Source: Dryocosmus kuriphilus
Taxonomy: Eukaryota > Arthropoda > Insecta > Hymenoptera > Cynipidae
Length of the DNA: 64,000 nt
NCBI GenBank assembly: GCA_038277395.1
Contig: CM076192.1
Coordinates: 131,451,570 to 131,515,569, forward strand
Direction: 5' to 3'
The notes beneath the pieces were generated by a model that ran no database searches, was not told the origin of the DNA, and was given only the letters and a program-made list of their open reading frames with translations. This document shows positions 31,050 to 43,600 of this stretch, one piece after another; within the stretch, counting starts at the first letter, position 1, and every line of letters begins with the position of its first letter. Position numbers and translations under genes: made by a program.

Positions 31050-34000
31050 TTCCAGTTTGTACCTTCTATTTTGATCAAAACATTTCTTCAATTTAAAAGA
31101 ATTCGAGGAATTATTTCCAAAATTGCTGTTCGTGATGTGCATTTTTCTACAACCTAGAGACGTGTCTGAACGGATGTGATTTAAATTCTATTTCAACTAA
31201 ATATAATAATATATTCAATTAATTAGACGCGAAAATTACTGAAATGCAGTTTATGTGGACGTGGAAAGGATCACTATACCAGTTTATAAATTAAACTACC
31301 AGCAATTATTTTATTCTTAATAATTAATTACAGCAGATGATTATAATTGTATGGGTGCCAAGTTTGAAATCTATTTCAGATACTGCAATTAGTGAAGAAC
31401 GTTATATTGTTGAAAGAAATTCATCTATCTTGATACATTTAAAATGCTTAGTTTCCAGCTTTGAAAAGAAAATCGAGTAAATTTGTGAAATGCGACTTAG
31501 TGAAATCCACATCGTACCGACAATTGTGATCAAAACATTTCTTCAGCTTCAGTATCACGAAATAACTGTAAAACTTCTTAAAAGGTTTAGGGCCAATTTA
31601 AAAAAAAAATTGCAATTATAAAAATTGCTGCATTTGACTTGGATATTAGTTACATAAGATTTAATGTGATTGTACCCGATAATGACAGATGCACAGTTTA
31701 CGACAACCTGGAAAATATCGTTACACCAGTTTGTATGCTAAGTGGCAAAGAATTATTTACTTCTCTGTAAATGTTTACCACCAGCAGCAGGAAACGTCTA
31801 GAGTATCAGCTTGGAATCAACAAAGTTTTTATAAACATTTCTAGGTATTTGGAGAGATCATAAGTTAAAAGCTTTCAGAAACTAGACTTGTGACTGATTC
31901 TAAAGAAATATTCAATAACAACAATATGACTCATTGCCATTTCTGCAGTCTTTCTATTACAACATATTCGACACAAAATAAATTCAGGCATTTTCAGATA
32001 TTTCATAGACTTCCAAGTTTACAAAATTTTATTAAAGTAAGTTGGTGACTTTCTTTGTCAACCGTTAGTATAAGCTTTCAACCTCTTTAAATGGTTCAGG
32101 AAAGCTGACATTGTATTACTGTTCAAACGTCTTTCAATCAATCGATGTAACTGAAGTAGGTTTCAAACTTGGATTCCAAAGACTCCTTACTATCGGCTGT
32201 TGAGTAATTAGAGAAAATATAATACATATGTATCGTTTAGATTATAAATTATTATCTTACTCTTCTACACTTAGATTCTTATTTCAAGACAGAATATGGA
32301 CTTAAATCCAGAGGTGGGTCAAAAATGGTTTAAATTAATTTATAACAAGAAGAATTTTTAACAAAAATTAGACTTTTGTTTTAGTGCAGTAAGAACTGTT
32401 TAAGTTTCACATTACAAATACATGTCAGACATTAGGATTTTCGGTATACATTTAAATTATATATTAGAAGTATAAAATAAAGTGTTTACCTTTTCCAATG
32501 TCGGCAAATAGTTTAACTCTTTTCAAGAAAACTAGAAAAATAGTGCCGTTCCTGCTATTTTGAAATCTCTTCTAAACTCCAGAGAAATTAACATATATGA
32601 ATTTTGAGCACCAGAAATATTAAGACTGAAACGAGGTGTGCTGAAATATTCCGCCGTCCTTAAAAAGAGACTGCTTTTTTGAAAAATTTGAAACGATTAC
32701 AAACTTGTATGAGTCACTGAAAAAAACAGACACCAATTTTTCCCAACAAACCTGTTATCTTTGAATCTATAGAATTTCTGAGAATTCCTCAAATTTACTT
32801 GCTTTTCAGAAACTCTGATGTAAAACATTGATTGCAGAAGTGGCGTGCAAGGATGTTTTCGTTAGTAAATAAGCCTTGAAAGTAAATCACAGACTTAGTT
32901 TCTGAATGCTATTAAACTATAGATCTTTCCAAATATCTGAGAATACTGCTGAAAAATTCCAAGCGGATTTCAAGCTGATATACACTCTTTACTATTGGCG
33001 GTATTATATTTAGAGAAAAGTAAATAGTTCTTTTTCGTTGTCATAATAACTGATGTAACTTACTCTTCCAGGTTCCCTGAAAACAGTGCGTTGGTCATTG
33101 TTAGTTCCAATTAATTCAAATGTGACGTAATAACCGGAAAAGTGCGTAAAAGATTTAGGGACACCTTGAAAAGTCTTCAAAATGAAATTGTTCTTTCTAA
33201 TATTAATTTTTCATCAATCGAGAAACATATCTGATCCGGTCAGGCTTAGACTGGATGTCATTTAAATAAGATTTAACGTAACTGGACAGCCACTAATTTC
33301 CTCCAATAACCTTATAAACTTCGTATATATAGAATATTGGAAATGGAAAAAATTTACTTGATTTTGAGAAATGTGGCAAAAGTTTGATTCATGTGTATCA
33401 TTCAGACTTGTATTCGTTCTTAATTAGTTCTTGATAATGAATCACATCAGGCTTACTTTATGACAGCTTTTAAACCTAAGACCACTGCCAATATTTTGAA
33501 ACGCTTCTAAAAAGTATCAAGTTGATTTCGAGCTGATGCACTACACAGTTTTTACTATTTATGGTACAGAAGTAACTAACTCTTCTTCATTGTCATGAAA
33601 GCTGATGCAACCATCTTTTCCAGATTCCCGAAAACAGTGCATCGGTCAATATCGGGTCCAACTACTTTAATAATCACGCAATAACTTCTAAAGTACGTGA
33701 CAGATGTAGGCGCAGTTTGGAAAGATTAAAAAAATTCAAATGAAATTTTCATTTCTGATTTGCACTTTGTGCAACCGGGAAACATGTCAGAATCGGTCTT
33801 ATACATATATTTTATGACAATTTGAGTAATTTTTAAATTGATTGGACCTGAAAATGACCGATGCACAGTTTATGGAAACCCGGAAAGGATCGTTATATCA
33901 GTTTACATGTTAAATGACGATAAGTTATTTACTTTTCTGTAAATAATCACCGCCAGCAGTAAAAACTTAAATTTCTTAAAATAATTTTCAGATATTTCAA

Positions 34001-34600
34001 AAGATATCAAGTTTAAAAGCTTTCAGAAGCTAGGTCTGTTACTGATTCATAAGAATCGTTTTTTCTAACGACAATATATTTGAATGCAACTTCTGCATCA
34101 ATTTTTTACAACATTATTCAAAAATGAGTCAATTTAAGCATTATCAGATATTTTACATGTTTAAAGTTTACAAGTCTATTGAAGAAAATTGGTAGCTGTC
34201 TTCCTGAGTGATTAGTATAAGCCTTAATTCTTTTGAAATGGTTCAAGAAACTAACAGTTGTTTCACTAATTGCAATATCAGGAGTAGATTTCAAACTGGG
34301 AAACCAATCATTTCTTCTTATCGTCCGTAACTAATTAGTGCGAATAAAATAATTATTCATCGTTAAATTTATAAACTGTGGTCTTACTGTTCTAGGGTTA
34401 CGGACTAGTTTCATGACAAAATGTGAACTTAAGTCTAGCGGTATGTTTAAAAACGGACTTAAATTAAGGTATCTCAAAAAGCGGTTGTAACAAAAACGGA
34501 ACTTTTCCCAAGTGCAGAAAAAACTATCCAGCTTTCCGCTCACGAATGCATTTCAGATATCGTGATTTTTAGATAACGTGTAAATTGTTTAAATAAAGCA
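31050..34600. repeat. Degenerate array of diverged repeats
   Basis: Several blocks recur in the same orientation. One block with tgatcaaaacatttcttca lies at about 31070 and 31527. A block with gatgcacagtttacgacaacctgg lies near 31220, 31685 and 33850. A block with gctttcagaaactag lies at about 31880 and 34015, and a block with gaaaacagtgcrtyggtca at about 33075 and 33625. Spacing is irregular (450-2150 bp). No coding potential is visible apart from short ORFs. Confidence 0.6.
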
Positions 34601-36449
34601 GAAAAAGTGTCTGTAAATAGTTTAAAACTCCCACAAATGTAGAAAGATGCCGCATGTTGGAAGGGGATAAAAGATGGGGAGAGTAGACCTTGAAAAAACG
34701 CGACCCCTTCGTGTTACAACTACCGAGATTGCAACTCTTTGTGTGGATACGCTTTGTGCGACGGACAGTTCGGCATCAAAGCCGAACACCCTTATATAGA
34801 GGTGCGAAGGTTACGAATGGAGCGTTTTAAAAGCAGAAGAGTGTTTTAGAATCCGCTCCGGAAAAGGGGCTCTTGAGTAATATCCTTTAAGCTTTATATG
34901 AACCCTGTCATTCTAGACTCTGTCGGCATTTTGCATAAACGATCTTTTTTCAGCCGTTAGTAACCACATCCTTTACTGTTTGATCCTGAAAGTGTTGAAC
35001 TGTTCAATCCTTCCAGTACTCCTTATTTCATCGATTAATTTTCAATAATTTTAGTTGAGTTCCATACTTTTAGTACTTACAGTTCAATTTATAATCGATT
35101 CTCATCTCGTTAGGAACGACTAGTGATTTCTGAGAATTACGCGTATCGTTCTCGATAACATCCAGGGAAGATATTCAGCAAGCTTTGCGTACTTTGAGCG
35201 CAATTCGAGTGGAATGCGGGACCGGTGTAGATTCTAGAACTGGGAAAATGAATAGTTCATGACTTGGAATGCCATTTAATCGATTCGGCGACCCGTTCTT
35301 AACCTGGGTAGTTTGCGAGAAGTCGAAAGGTTAGCGAGAAGAAAAAGATCCCCATGTTAAAAGGGAGGCGAGAAGCTTGACGTGAAAATTACGTTATCGC
35401 GAGAAGAAGCATGCAGTGAACGAGGAAAGTCCTTTTCCACTTCGCTCGGTTGCTTCTAGTCGTTCTACTAGATATGAAAGGGAGTACTTAAATTAAGCTA
35501 ATATTCCTTGAGAATTTTAAAGATATAATACAAAAGTTAGAAAATGTCATAACTGTACAATCGTTTCAATATTCTACAATTTGGTAAAAATAAAATTTCA
35601 GGATTCAAACAAATCTTCTCGCTTTCCGCAACACTACTCCAAAATCAGAATCTTGCAAATTCGTAAAGTGCCTTGAGAAGCGCACGAATTCCGTTAGATT
35701 ACCTTACGCAAACAAAAGTTCTTGCAAGAAAAATGGAACCTCGGGAGATTTTAACATTGCTGCTCCATTCATCGACAGGTTTCCATTAGAAAGTGAGGAG
35801 GAAGAGCGAGCTAAAATACAGGGTTGAGAAGAGCAGAACGAATGGTTACAGCTCAAGTCAAATACGAGTACGTGGGTATAAACCTCAAGCTGAGTTTCTC
35901 CAACTTTACTTTACCAGTATCAAGGAATATCAAGCGATTCAGAATGTAAAAAAGATAGAGCTTGATCTTACTTCGATGAAAGCATCACCCACCTTCTTAG
36001 ACACATATTTAACAAGCTGAAAACTATTTCATTACATAATCGATATCCTTAATATCGAAGTACCTATTCTCAGCCTTTCCCTTTGTTATATTAGAACTCA
36101 TCTGTTCCTCCATTAGGTTTTGCAAGGGATGACTCAAGTACGGTGAACAAGAGAATGAATTGTGGTAAAGAGAGGTGGGGATGGCCCACTTCCTTATTAC
36201 AAGTAATTAAGTATTCTCTCCGAACTATTCTCAGTTTACGTAGTAAGCGGTTAGATTGGTTTTGTTTAAATATCGCGGTGGCGGAAGTTCAAGTTTACAC
36301 ACGCAGGAACCTCAGGGTATTCGGAATTTTACCGGGCTGAATTAAGTTGACTTGTACTACTTAAATCTCAATATACTACACGCCACTCCTTATGCCTCAT
36401 ACCACTTGATGTCCCTTTGAACTCACTTAAATTGAATTTATCTATTAAG
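34600..36449. other. Unassigned sequence of moderate GC
   Basis: Slightly less AT-rich than the neighbours. Short ORFs at 35793-36020 and 36143-36340 have no recognised domain. A TATA-like site with an upstream hairpin is listed separately. It might contain a host regulatory region or an old element; I cannot tell. Confidence 0.35.
34767..34800 (+). promoter_or_regulatory. TATA-like box next to a hairpin
   Basis: A perfect 7-bp stem GTTCGGC-atcaaa-GCCGAAC is followed within a few bases by cccTTATATAgagg. The layout could be a core promoter, but no gene is recognised downstream. Confidence 0.2.
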
Positions 36450-37085
36450 AACGTTTAAAAGATAACTTTTTTGGCAACTGGGGTCTAAATGTAATAAAAA
36501 TATTCCTATAAACTTTCACAAATTATGTCAGACGTTTGGACGTCGGATAGGGGTCCTTTTCAGTGTCAAGTAAAATATATATATATATAAATTTTCAAAA
36601 ATTACACATTTATGTGTAATAATGATCATGCAGTGAGTGCAAATATGTAAATCAGGGCATTCAACTTGACTAGCTTATTAGACGTGGTCACTTTCTCTCT
36701 CCCTCTCCATACTTCTCTCTTTAACTTCCTTTCCCTCTGTCTGTGAAGCCTGTTGCGCCGAAGGAGTGAAGCACGTAATGCTAAGGTCACACTATTCACT
36801 CACTTCTACAAAACTGTTGTGTGTTGTTTGTTAGTTTTGTGGAAGTGAGTGAATATTGCGACCTTCAGAACGAGACAACTTCTCTAATAAACCAGTCAAG
36901 TTGCATGTCCTCATTTATATATTTACACTCACTGTATGATTATTATTATACATAAAAACGTAATTTTTAAGAATCACTGAAGACAACCCCTGTCCGAGGT
37001 CGAACTTCTGCCATAATTTAGGAAACCTTATAGGTGTATGTTTAATTTTAGACCATAATTACCAAAAAAATTATCTTCTAAACAA
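36450..37085. repeat. Foldback element of about 635 bp
   Basis: Left arm cgtttaaaagataacttttt ... aaattatgtcag ... gataggggtcc and right arm ggacccctg-like acaacccctgtccgaggtcg ... ccataattt ... aaaaaaattatcttctaaac are complementary over about 230 bp. A central hairpin (cactcacttctacaaaac / gttttgtggaagtgagtg) lies at about 36796-36852. Non-coding. Confidence 0.8.
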
Positions 37086-37489
37086 TCAATAATTGTGTCA
37101 ATCAAAATAATGTGTCTTTCCATGAAAGAGTAAAGATGTCACAAAAAAATCTATTAAGAACCTTACTTCTGACCTCAGAGTGAGGAAAATTATTGTGAAA
37201 GATTAAAAAGATATTCAGAACAAGCTATTCATTGTGTAGAGAATTATAATGTAAGCTGATACAAATAAATAAAAAAGGATAGAATTATTGGAAACAGAAA
37301 TATGATACGAAGAACTAGAAAATGATAGAATAATGAGTAGCGTCGATATAGTGGAATTGACATTTTTTTTCAATCTCTACCTCCAAATTTTCAAAAAATT
37401 CCCTGTTGATCCTAGAACTTTGAACATCACCCAAGTCTCAGGAAAGTAAATATGTAGAAAAGAAAGAAACTCTTTAAAATTAAGAAAAT

Positions 37490-38222
37490 CTAACTGCCGC
37501 GCGTGCATTCTCATCGCGCGCTGCGCGCTTCACGCTCGATACTCTATTCAACTCACGCTACGGTCTCGGTATTTTTATATCCCCCCACATTTGTACATAC
37601 ATGTTTTTAAATTAAAGATTAAACCATTGACCACTGCAATTAAGTAGTTTAGAATTTTTTGCTAAACGCCTTCGGCTTTCACGAATACATTTTCGTCACG
37701 TGTCTTGTGCTTCACACTCGATTAAAGTGCGTCCAAAACGTGAAAATTTTGTTTGCATGGTTTGGCTGAAAACTGAAGTGCTTTATTTTTGATAATATTT
37801 TTCATGATTAAGACAAAAACTATACGTCTGAAAAAAATGGTACACCATTTTCTTGATATTTCGCCTTATAAAAAAATCGCAATGACAAATTCGTAGATAT
37901 TTTTGAGATAAACAATTTTTCTACTTAACGCTTTTTTCGTATCATGCCTAGTTTGGCCAGAAAATGGAATATTTAATTTCTTAAAAAAACTTTTAGATAA
38001 AAAGTATGCCAAAGTACAATTCAATCTAATAGTTTTCTGAAAGTTTATCATGCATACAGATTATAGATTAGGGACTATAGACTACAGACTACAAGCAGGC
38101 AGGCACCATAATAAAGACCATTTTTTCTGACTCAGGCTGCCTAAAACGCTGAGATTTGATGAAAACGGGTAGAGTAAAATTATTCATATAACTAATACCT
38201 TCCCATTTAGCATGAGAATGCA
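37490..38222 (-). repeat. Foldback family A, reverse copy with degraded hairpin module
   Basis: At 37497-37575 the reverse complement of the hairpin module is present (atcgcgcgctgcgcgcttca, cgctcgatactctattcaac tcacgct) but the terminator-like stem is damaged. It continues with degenerate units (cgtatcatgcctagtttggc near 37935) and the terminal part (gctgagatttgatgaaaacg). The end is ataccttcccatttagcatgagaatg. The 183-bp satellite begins directly after it. Confidence 0.75.
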
Positions 38223-38224
38223 AA

Positions 38225-39990
38225 ATGTAGTTAGGAAAAAAGTTTTGCTAGTTTATAGGCGATCCTAATTCAAATTCACAATTTCACTCGAAACTCGAAA
38301 TTCAAAAGACTCAAAAAAATTCTGTGTTGGCGCTAGCGCATTGAAAATTCCCCACATCTCAGGAAAGTTTATATTTAGAATACAAAGAAACATTTTTCAG
38401 AAAAAAGTAACTAGGGAAACAGTTGTGCTAGTTTATAGGCCATGCTAGCTCAAAATCACAGTTTCACCCAAAACTCGACATTCAAAAGGTTCTAAAAAAT
38501 TCCCTGTTGGTCCTAGGACGTTGGAAATCCTTTTTTCTGAGGAGGGCGGCTATTTAAAATATGAAAAAATACTCTTCAAAGAAAAAAAGTAGTTAGGGAA
38601 AAAGCTGCGCTAGTTTATAGGCCATTCTAACTCAAGGACACATTTTCACTCAAAGCTTGAAATTCAAAAGTTTCTAAAAAAATTCTCTGTTAATCTAGAC
38701 CGTTGGAGATTTGCCATCCCTGAGCAAAGCTACTATTTTGAGTACAAAGAAATTTCGTTTTGAATGAAAAAAAAAGTAGTTAAGGAAAAAGCTGTGCTAT
38801 TTTAGAGGCCATCCTAGTTCCAAGTCACATTTTCACTCAAAATTCGAAACTCAAAAGATTCTGAAAGGTTCTCTGTTGGTCCTAGCACGTTGGAAATTTT
38901 CCGCCCCTCAATAAAGTTAATATCTAGAATACAAAGAAACCCTTTTCACAGAAAAAAGTAGCTAGGGAAAAAGTTGTGCTAGTTTATAGGCCTTTCAAGC
39001 TCAAAGTGGCAGTTTCACTCAAAAATAGAAATTCTAAGGGTTCTAAAAAATTCTCTATTTGTCCTAGGACACTGAAAATTTTCCATGTCTTAAGAAAGTG
39101 GCTATTTATAATACAAAGAAACACTTTTCAAAGAAAAAAAATAGTTAGAGAAAAAGCTGCGCTAGTTTATAGGCCATCGTACCTTAAGGATAGAGTTTCA
39201 CTCAAAACTCGAAATTCAAAAGGTTCTAAAAAATTCTCTGCTGTTTCCAGCACGCTAGAAATCTCCCACCTCTCAGAAAAGTTAATATATAGAATACAAA
39301 GAAACATTATTCAAAGACTAAAGCAGCCAGAGAAAAAGCTCTGCTAGTTTATAGAACATTTAGCTTAAAGTCACAGTTTCACTCAAAACTCGAAATTCAA
39401 AAGGTTCTAAAAAATACCCTGTTGGTCCTAGTATGTTGGAAAACCTCTACCTCTGAGGGAAGTGGCTATTTAGAATACCAAAGAATACTTTTCAAAGAAG
39501 AAAAGCAGTTAGGGAAGAAGCTGTGCTAGTTTATAGGCCATCCTAGCTCAAGGACACATTTTCACTCAAAGATCGAAATTCAAAAGTTTCTAAAAAAATT
39601 CTATGTTGATCCTAGAACGTTAAAAATTTTCCATCCTTGAGCAAAATTAATATTTTAAATACAAAGAAATCCTCTTTTCAAAGAAAAAAAAGTAGTTAGG
39701 GAAAACGCTGTGCTAGTTTATAGGTCATTCTAGCTCCAAGTCACATTTTCCCTCAAAACTCGAAATTCAAAATGTTCTAAGAAAATCGCTGTTCATCCTA
39801 AGACATTGGAAATTTTTTACCTTTGAGGGAAGTGACTATGTAGAATACAAGGAAATACTTTAAACGGGAAAAATATATGATTAGGGAGAAAGCTATGCTA
39901 ATTTATAAGCCACCTTGAGTGAAATTCTAATTTTAAGTCAACCTGAGCTTCAGAATTTTCTAAAACATTCCCTATTTATCCTAGGATGTT
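38225..39990 (+). repeat. Satellite-like tandem array, about 183-bp unit, ten copies
   Basis: The anchor tgctagtttataggcc recurs at about 38247, 38427, 38609, 38795, 38978, 39161, 39343, 39524, 39712 and 39897, a spacing of 180-188 bp. Each unit also has tttcactcaaaactcgaaat, tcaaaaggttctaaaaaatt, ctgttggtcctag and atacaaagaaa. Units are diverged. Directly continuous with the end of the family A copy at 38222. Confidence 0.9.
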
Positions 39991-40677
39991 TCATAGATAG
40001 ATTTTTGAAGAAGATAGTAATATTAAACTGGATTAATTTTGAGGCGGAGTCAAAATTCTCAAATTAAAGAAGTCGCTTGTGCTACGGAAAAAAATTCGTT
40101 GGTTGGAATCCAGAAAAAGTAAAATAAATCATTTTTAAATAGGCTAATATCTTCTGCTCCTTTCATCTGGGAAAATTTTTGAAAATTCTTCTGTTGTTTA
40201 ACAAATCTTGGTTAAATTTTTGCACGTACAGCTTTTTCTAGCAAACAATAATAAAAAAATGATATTCAGAAAAAAAAGTATTTCCTCAGCTTCGAATTTT
40301 TTGAAGGTTGTGCAAAGAACATGTTTTTTGAACAAAATAGAATGGATAGAGTTACTGGAAATGGGAACACAGAAAACCCCCGAGGTTTTTTAGTCTTAAC
40401 TTTAAATAGTTTCACTGGAAACAATTGGCAGATATATTTATTGTTTATCTGTTGGTCCATAAAAAGTATCGGTCGACGGATGAAAATTGTTGTCAACTGT
40501 TTCACACAGCTTTTAAATTTATCTGACGAAGGATAAGTTTTATTTTCGCACGGATTGAAATGCTGCAATGAAACTAACTGAAGTTCGGATAAAAAAGCAC
40601 AAGCTTTTTCTTGAAAAAATAATAAAAGCAGAATAATTAAAGTTGAGTAAATTTTCCGGTGCTGTTAACTGAATATC
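39991..40677. other. AT-rich spacer
   Basis: Small ORFs on both strands with no domain. It leads into the left target-site duplication of the LINE. Confidence 0.45.
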
Positions 40678-40689
40678 AAGTAAAATCAA

Positions 40690-40908
40690 TGACACCATTC
40701 CACCTATACCCCTTCCTTTTACATTTTTCTTTCTTGCTCCTTGCATCTCCCATACATAGCCTCTCGGCAACCATATTCTCAGACCCTTCCAGTCTTTCTC
40801 CTCCGTCCATGCTTCACTCATCATTATCACATTCCATTTTGGCACTTCCTCCGAGAATCCTGTATCCTTGTTCTTTAATCCTGCCACATTCCAAAATGCC
40901 ACTTTCAC
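40690..40908 (-). pseudogene. LINE ORF2 start: N-terminal part of EEP endonuclease (inverted)
   Basis: From the ATG at 40908 the minus strand reads MKVAFWNVAGLKNKDTGF, with the WNV-Gly-Leu opening of LINE endonucleases. It goes on to MMSEAWTEEK (metal-binding Glu) and GRGIGGMVSLI. The sequence breaks off at 40690 exactly where the target duplication begins. The ORF continues to 40540 only by chance into flanking DNA. Confidence 0.85.
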
Positions 40909-40979
40909 TTCTCTCTTTTATCTATCCCTACTTTATTCTTTCCATTCAATTCTTTTTGCTTTGACTGAACCCCCCGCCC

Positions 40980-41760
40980 ACCGCCATTTCTATGTCTTTA
41001 CTATTTTCATAATTTCTCCTTCACTTCTCTGCCCCCTTTCTACCTTCCCACAAGTCTTCTACTCCCTCGTCTCATATCCACTCATCTCCATTTACCCATA
41101 TCCTACCTTTTCCAATCCTTACACTTTCTCCTTTATTTCTCTTTGCCAATGCCCTGCGCTCTGTAGTCCATTTTCTCTTCCTCTCCACCCACGTCATATC
41201 TTCTTCTATTCTCTCTCTTCTTCCTTTCAGCGCCTTTTTTTTCCATCACTACATATTTTTCCTTCTGGCTCCCCAGTTTTATTAAGAGCAAACATTCCGT
41301 TCTATCCCTCCTTTCTATTCTTCTTACCTCTTCCACCCTTAATTGTACTCCGTTGTCTCTTACCATCTTCCTAACCACCTCCTCTCCTGTTTCGCTGTCT
41401 GATTTCATGCCTTTCATTATTATGTTTCTTTTTCTCTTTGCCCTTTCTTCTCCCTTCATTCTCCTTTCCACTTACCTCAATCTCTTGCTTAACCGCTCAT
41501 TGTCCTCCTCCAATTGCTCGCTATCCCCTCCTTTTTCCCTCACGTTCTCATTCCTCACCACCATTTTTTTCACTCTCTCCTCTACTTGTGCCATTTCCCT
41601 CTTCCTATCTCCTTCGTAATCTCTCTGCCTCTTTGCTATACTTTGCAATTTACACCATACCTTTTCTATTTAAAGTTTCCAACGTTCATCCCAATCTTCT
41701 CACTTCTCTCTCACCTTCCTAACTTCCTCCCTAATAACCTCTTCCCCCTTTCTCTGCATT
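40980..41760 (-). pseudogene. LINE ORF1 fragment (inverted)
   Basis: The open part 41133-41471 encodes a Lys/Arg/Glu-rich protein with RAKRKRNIIMKGMKSDSETG, VRRIERRDRTECLLLIKLGS and KYVVMEKKGAE, the pattern of the RNA-binding domain in ORF1 of insect LINEs. After a frame change the downstream part reads IGKGRIWVNGDEWI before a stop, the end of that domain. The 5' part (41480-42490) is highly charged and broken by stops. The long Ser/Leu/Pro ORFs on the plus strand here are antisense shadows. Confidence 0.7.
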
Positions 41761-42489
41761 CCTTCGAGCTTTCATACGTGTCCTCTTTGAAACTATTAAT
41801 TACGGCTTTCATTTTATGAAAAATCCCTCTCCCCTCTCACCCTTTCTGGTGTCTTTTTCTTCAATTTGGATTTTTTGTCTCTTTTTCTTTCTCCTCTTCT
41901 CTTTTCCTTTTATCCAGCCCCGATATATCCCCCTCACTTGCCCCCTTGTTTCCATTTCTCTAATAAAGTCCTCGACCCCACACTGACGTCCCTGATCTCA
42001 TCTAGCTCGCCTGTTTTATCCCCTCTATTCCGGCTTTCATTCGTTACGCGCGAGTCTGAGCTACTTTCGTCATTCCGCTGCCCTCTCTCCACCGGACTTC
42101 GTAATAACAACATGCTGGTCTACCTTACCTTCCTTGTAATTATCCAACTATGCGCATACCCACTCACTTCCCCTCGCCTCTTAATTTCTGTCAACCCTAT
42201 CCCTCTGCCTACAATAATCCTTCCTGAATCCGAACCTACAACCTCTCCGTGTCCACCCTTCTACCCCTTGACCCCCGCCCCTTGACCGTTTCACCCTTTT
42301 GCTCAACTCCGCTCTGAGAGATAACTTATAAACTAAACCCAAGCTCACCACTCATTCACTTTTCGCTTTTTTGACCCACTTTAACACTCTTTCTTGTACT
42401 CCCTTCACTCACGCTAAATTTTTAACCCTTGCTTTACCACTCAACACACTTTCAACTTACTCGCTCCACTCTCCCCTTCTGTTTATCCA

Positions 42490-43600
42490 AAAACAATCGA
42501 GTGGAACAAGGAGGAGAAAGGTGGGACGAAAAAAAAAGAGGTTTATATGAGAAAGTCCAAGCACAGGGAAACGGACAGAGAGGCTAGAAAGCTATTAGAA
42601 CTGATAGGGGAGGCCGGGTGGTTCATATGTAATGGCAATACAAGGGTGAATGAAGAGGGCGAGGTGACTTTTTTAGGTGAAGGAGACACAGTAATTGATT
42701 ACATTCTAGCAGAAAAAGAATCAGGAAGTTAATGGTGAGAATGGAAGTGGGTAATGAGATAGGGCCTGCGCACTTCCCAGTGATAGCAACATTGAGATGT
42801 AGAAAACTAAAGCGCGGAAGAGGGAACACGGGAGAAGCTGCAGAGATAAAATTGAAAATGGGGAAATGGGAGAAGATAAGTTAAGGGAATTCACAGAAAA
42901 AATGGAAACTGACAATCTGTGAGGAATGGAAGAGGAAGGCAAAGCTAAGATCATAGAAAACCTTAAAGAGGTGGTTGTCAATGTAAGGGATGAGGTGAGG
43001 CCGAGAATCTAAGGAGAGAACGGTAAGGGAGGATGGTGGGATTTGAAGCGCAGAGAGAGCAAAGTAAAGATTAAAGTATGTGCTAGAAAATGGAGGAGAG
43101 GGGAAATGAAGAAAGAAAACAACAACAAGAGGAAGAAAGAACATGGGAAAATGTTAATAAACAAGAAGCAAGTCAAGAAAGAAGGGTACGTGGAATAGGT
43201 GAAGAAAGCGCTTAAGGAAGGGAGAGAATAGGAAGTGACTAATAGGGAAAGAGGAAGAGAGAGAGAGGCATAAACGAGGAAATAAAAATGACACAGTGGA
43301 CAGAATACTCTAAGGGATTGATAGGAGGTGCGGGAAATAGGGTGCGGGGAGAACGGAGGAAGGTAGTTGCAGAGGATGGGGACAGAGGAAACATGATTAG
43401 TAGGGAGGTGATAAATTGAGCAATCGCAAGATTGAAAGGAAACAAGGCAATAAGAGAGGATGCCGTCGAGAACTAAGCATTGAAGTATGGTGGGGAATCA
43501 GTAAGAGAAAAGATGTAGAGGATATGTAATAAAGTATGGAAAGGAGGAGGATGGCCAGAAGAGTGGCGGAGAGGGATGGTAGCACCAGAGATTAAGAAAG
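42490..43600 (+). pseudogene. LINE ORF2: C-terminal endonuclease part and linker
   Basis: Starts inside the endonuclease with EQGGERWDE, then a one-base shift, then MRKSKHRETDREARKLLELI and FICNGNTRVNEEGEVTFLGE ending DTVIDYIL, a known C-terminal EEP block in insect LINEs. The linker up to 43600 is readable in pieces but has several stops and frameshifts. The first half of the domain is on the opposite strand at 40690-40908. Confidence 0.8.

Noticed and set aside
38225..39990. Regular repeats that could suggest a CRISPR array
   Set aside because: Units are about 183 bp, contiguous and diverged with no unique spacers, and the sequence is eukaryotic; it is a satellite array.
40659..42285. Plus-strand ORFs rich in Ser, Leu, Pro and Phe
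   Set aside because: Antisense of the inverted, purine-rich LINE ORF1/endonuclease sequence.
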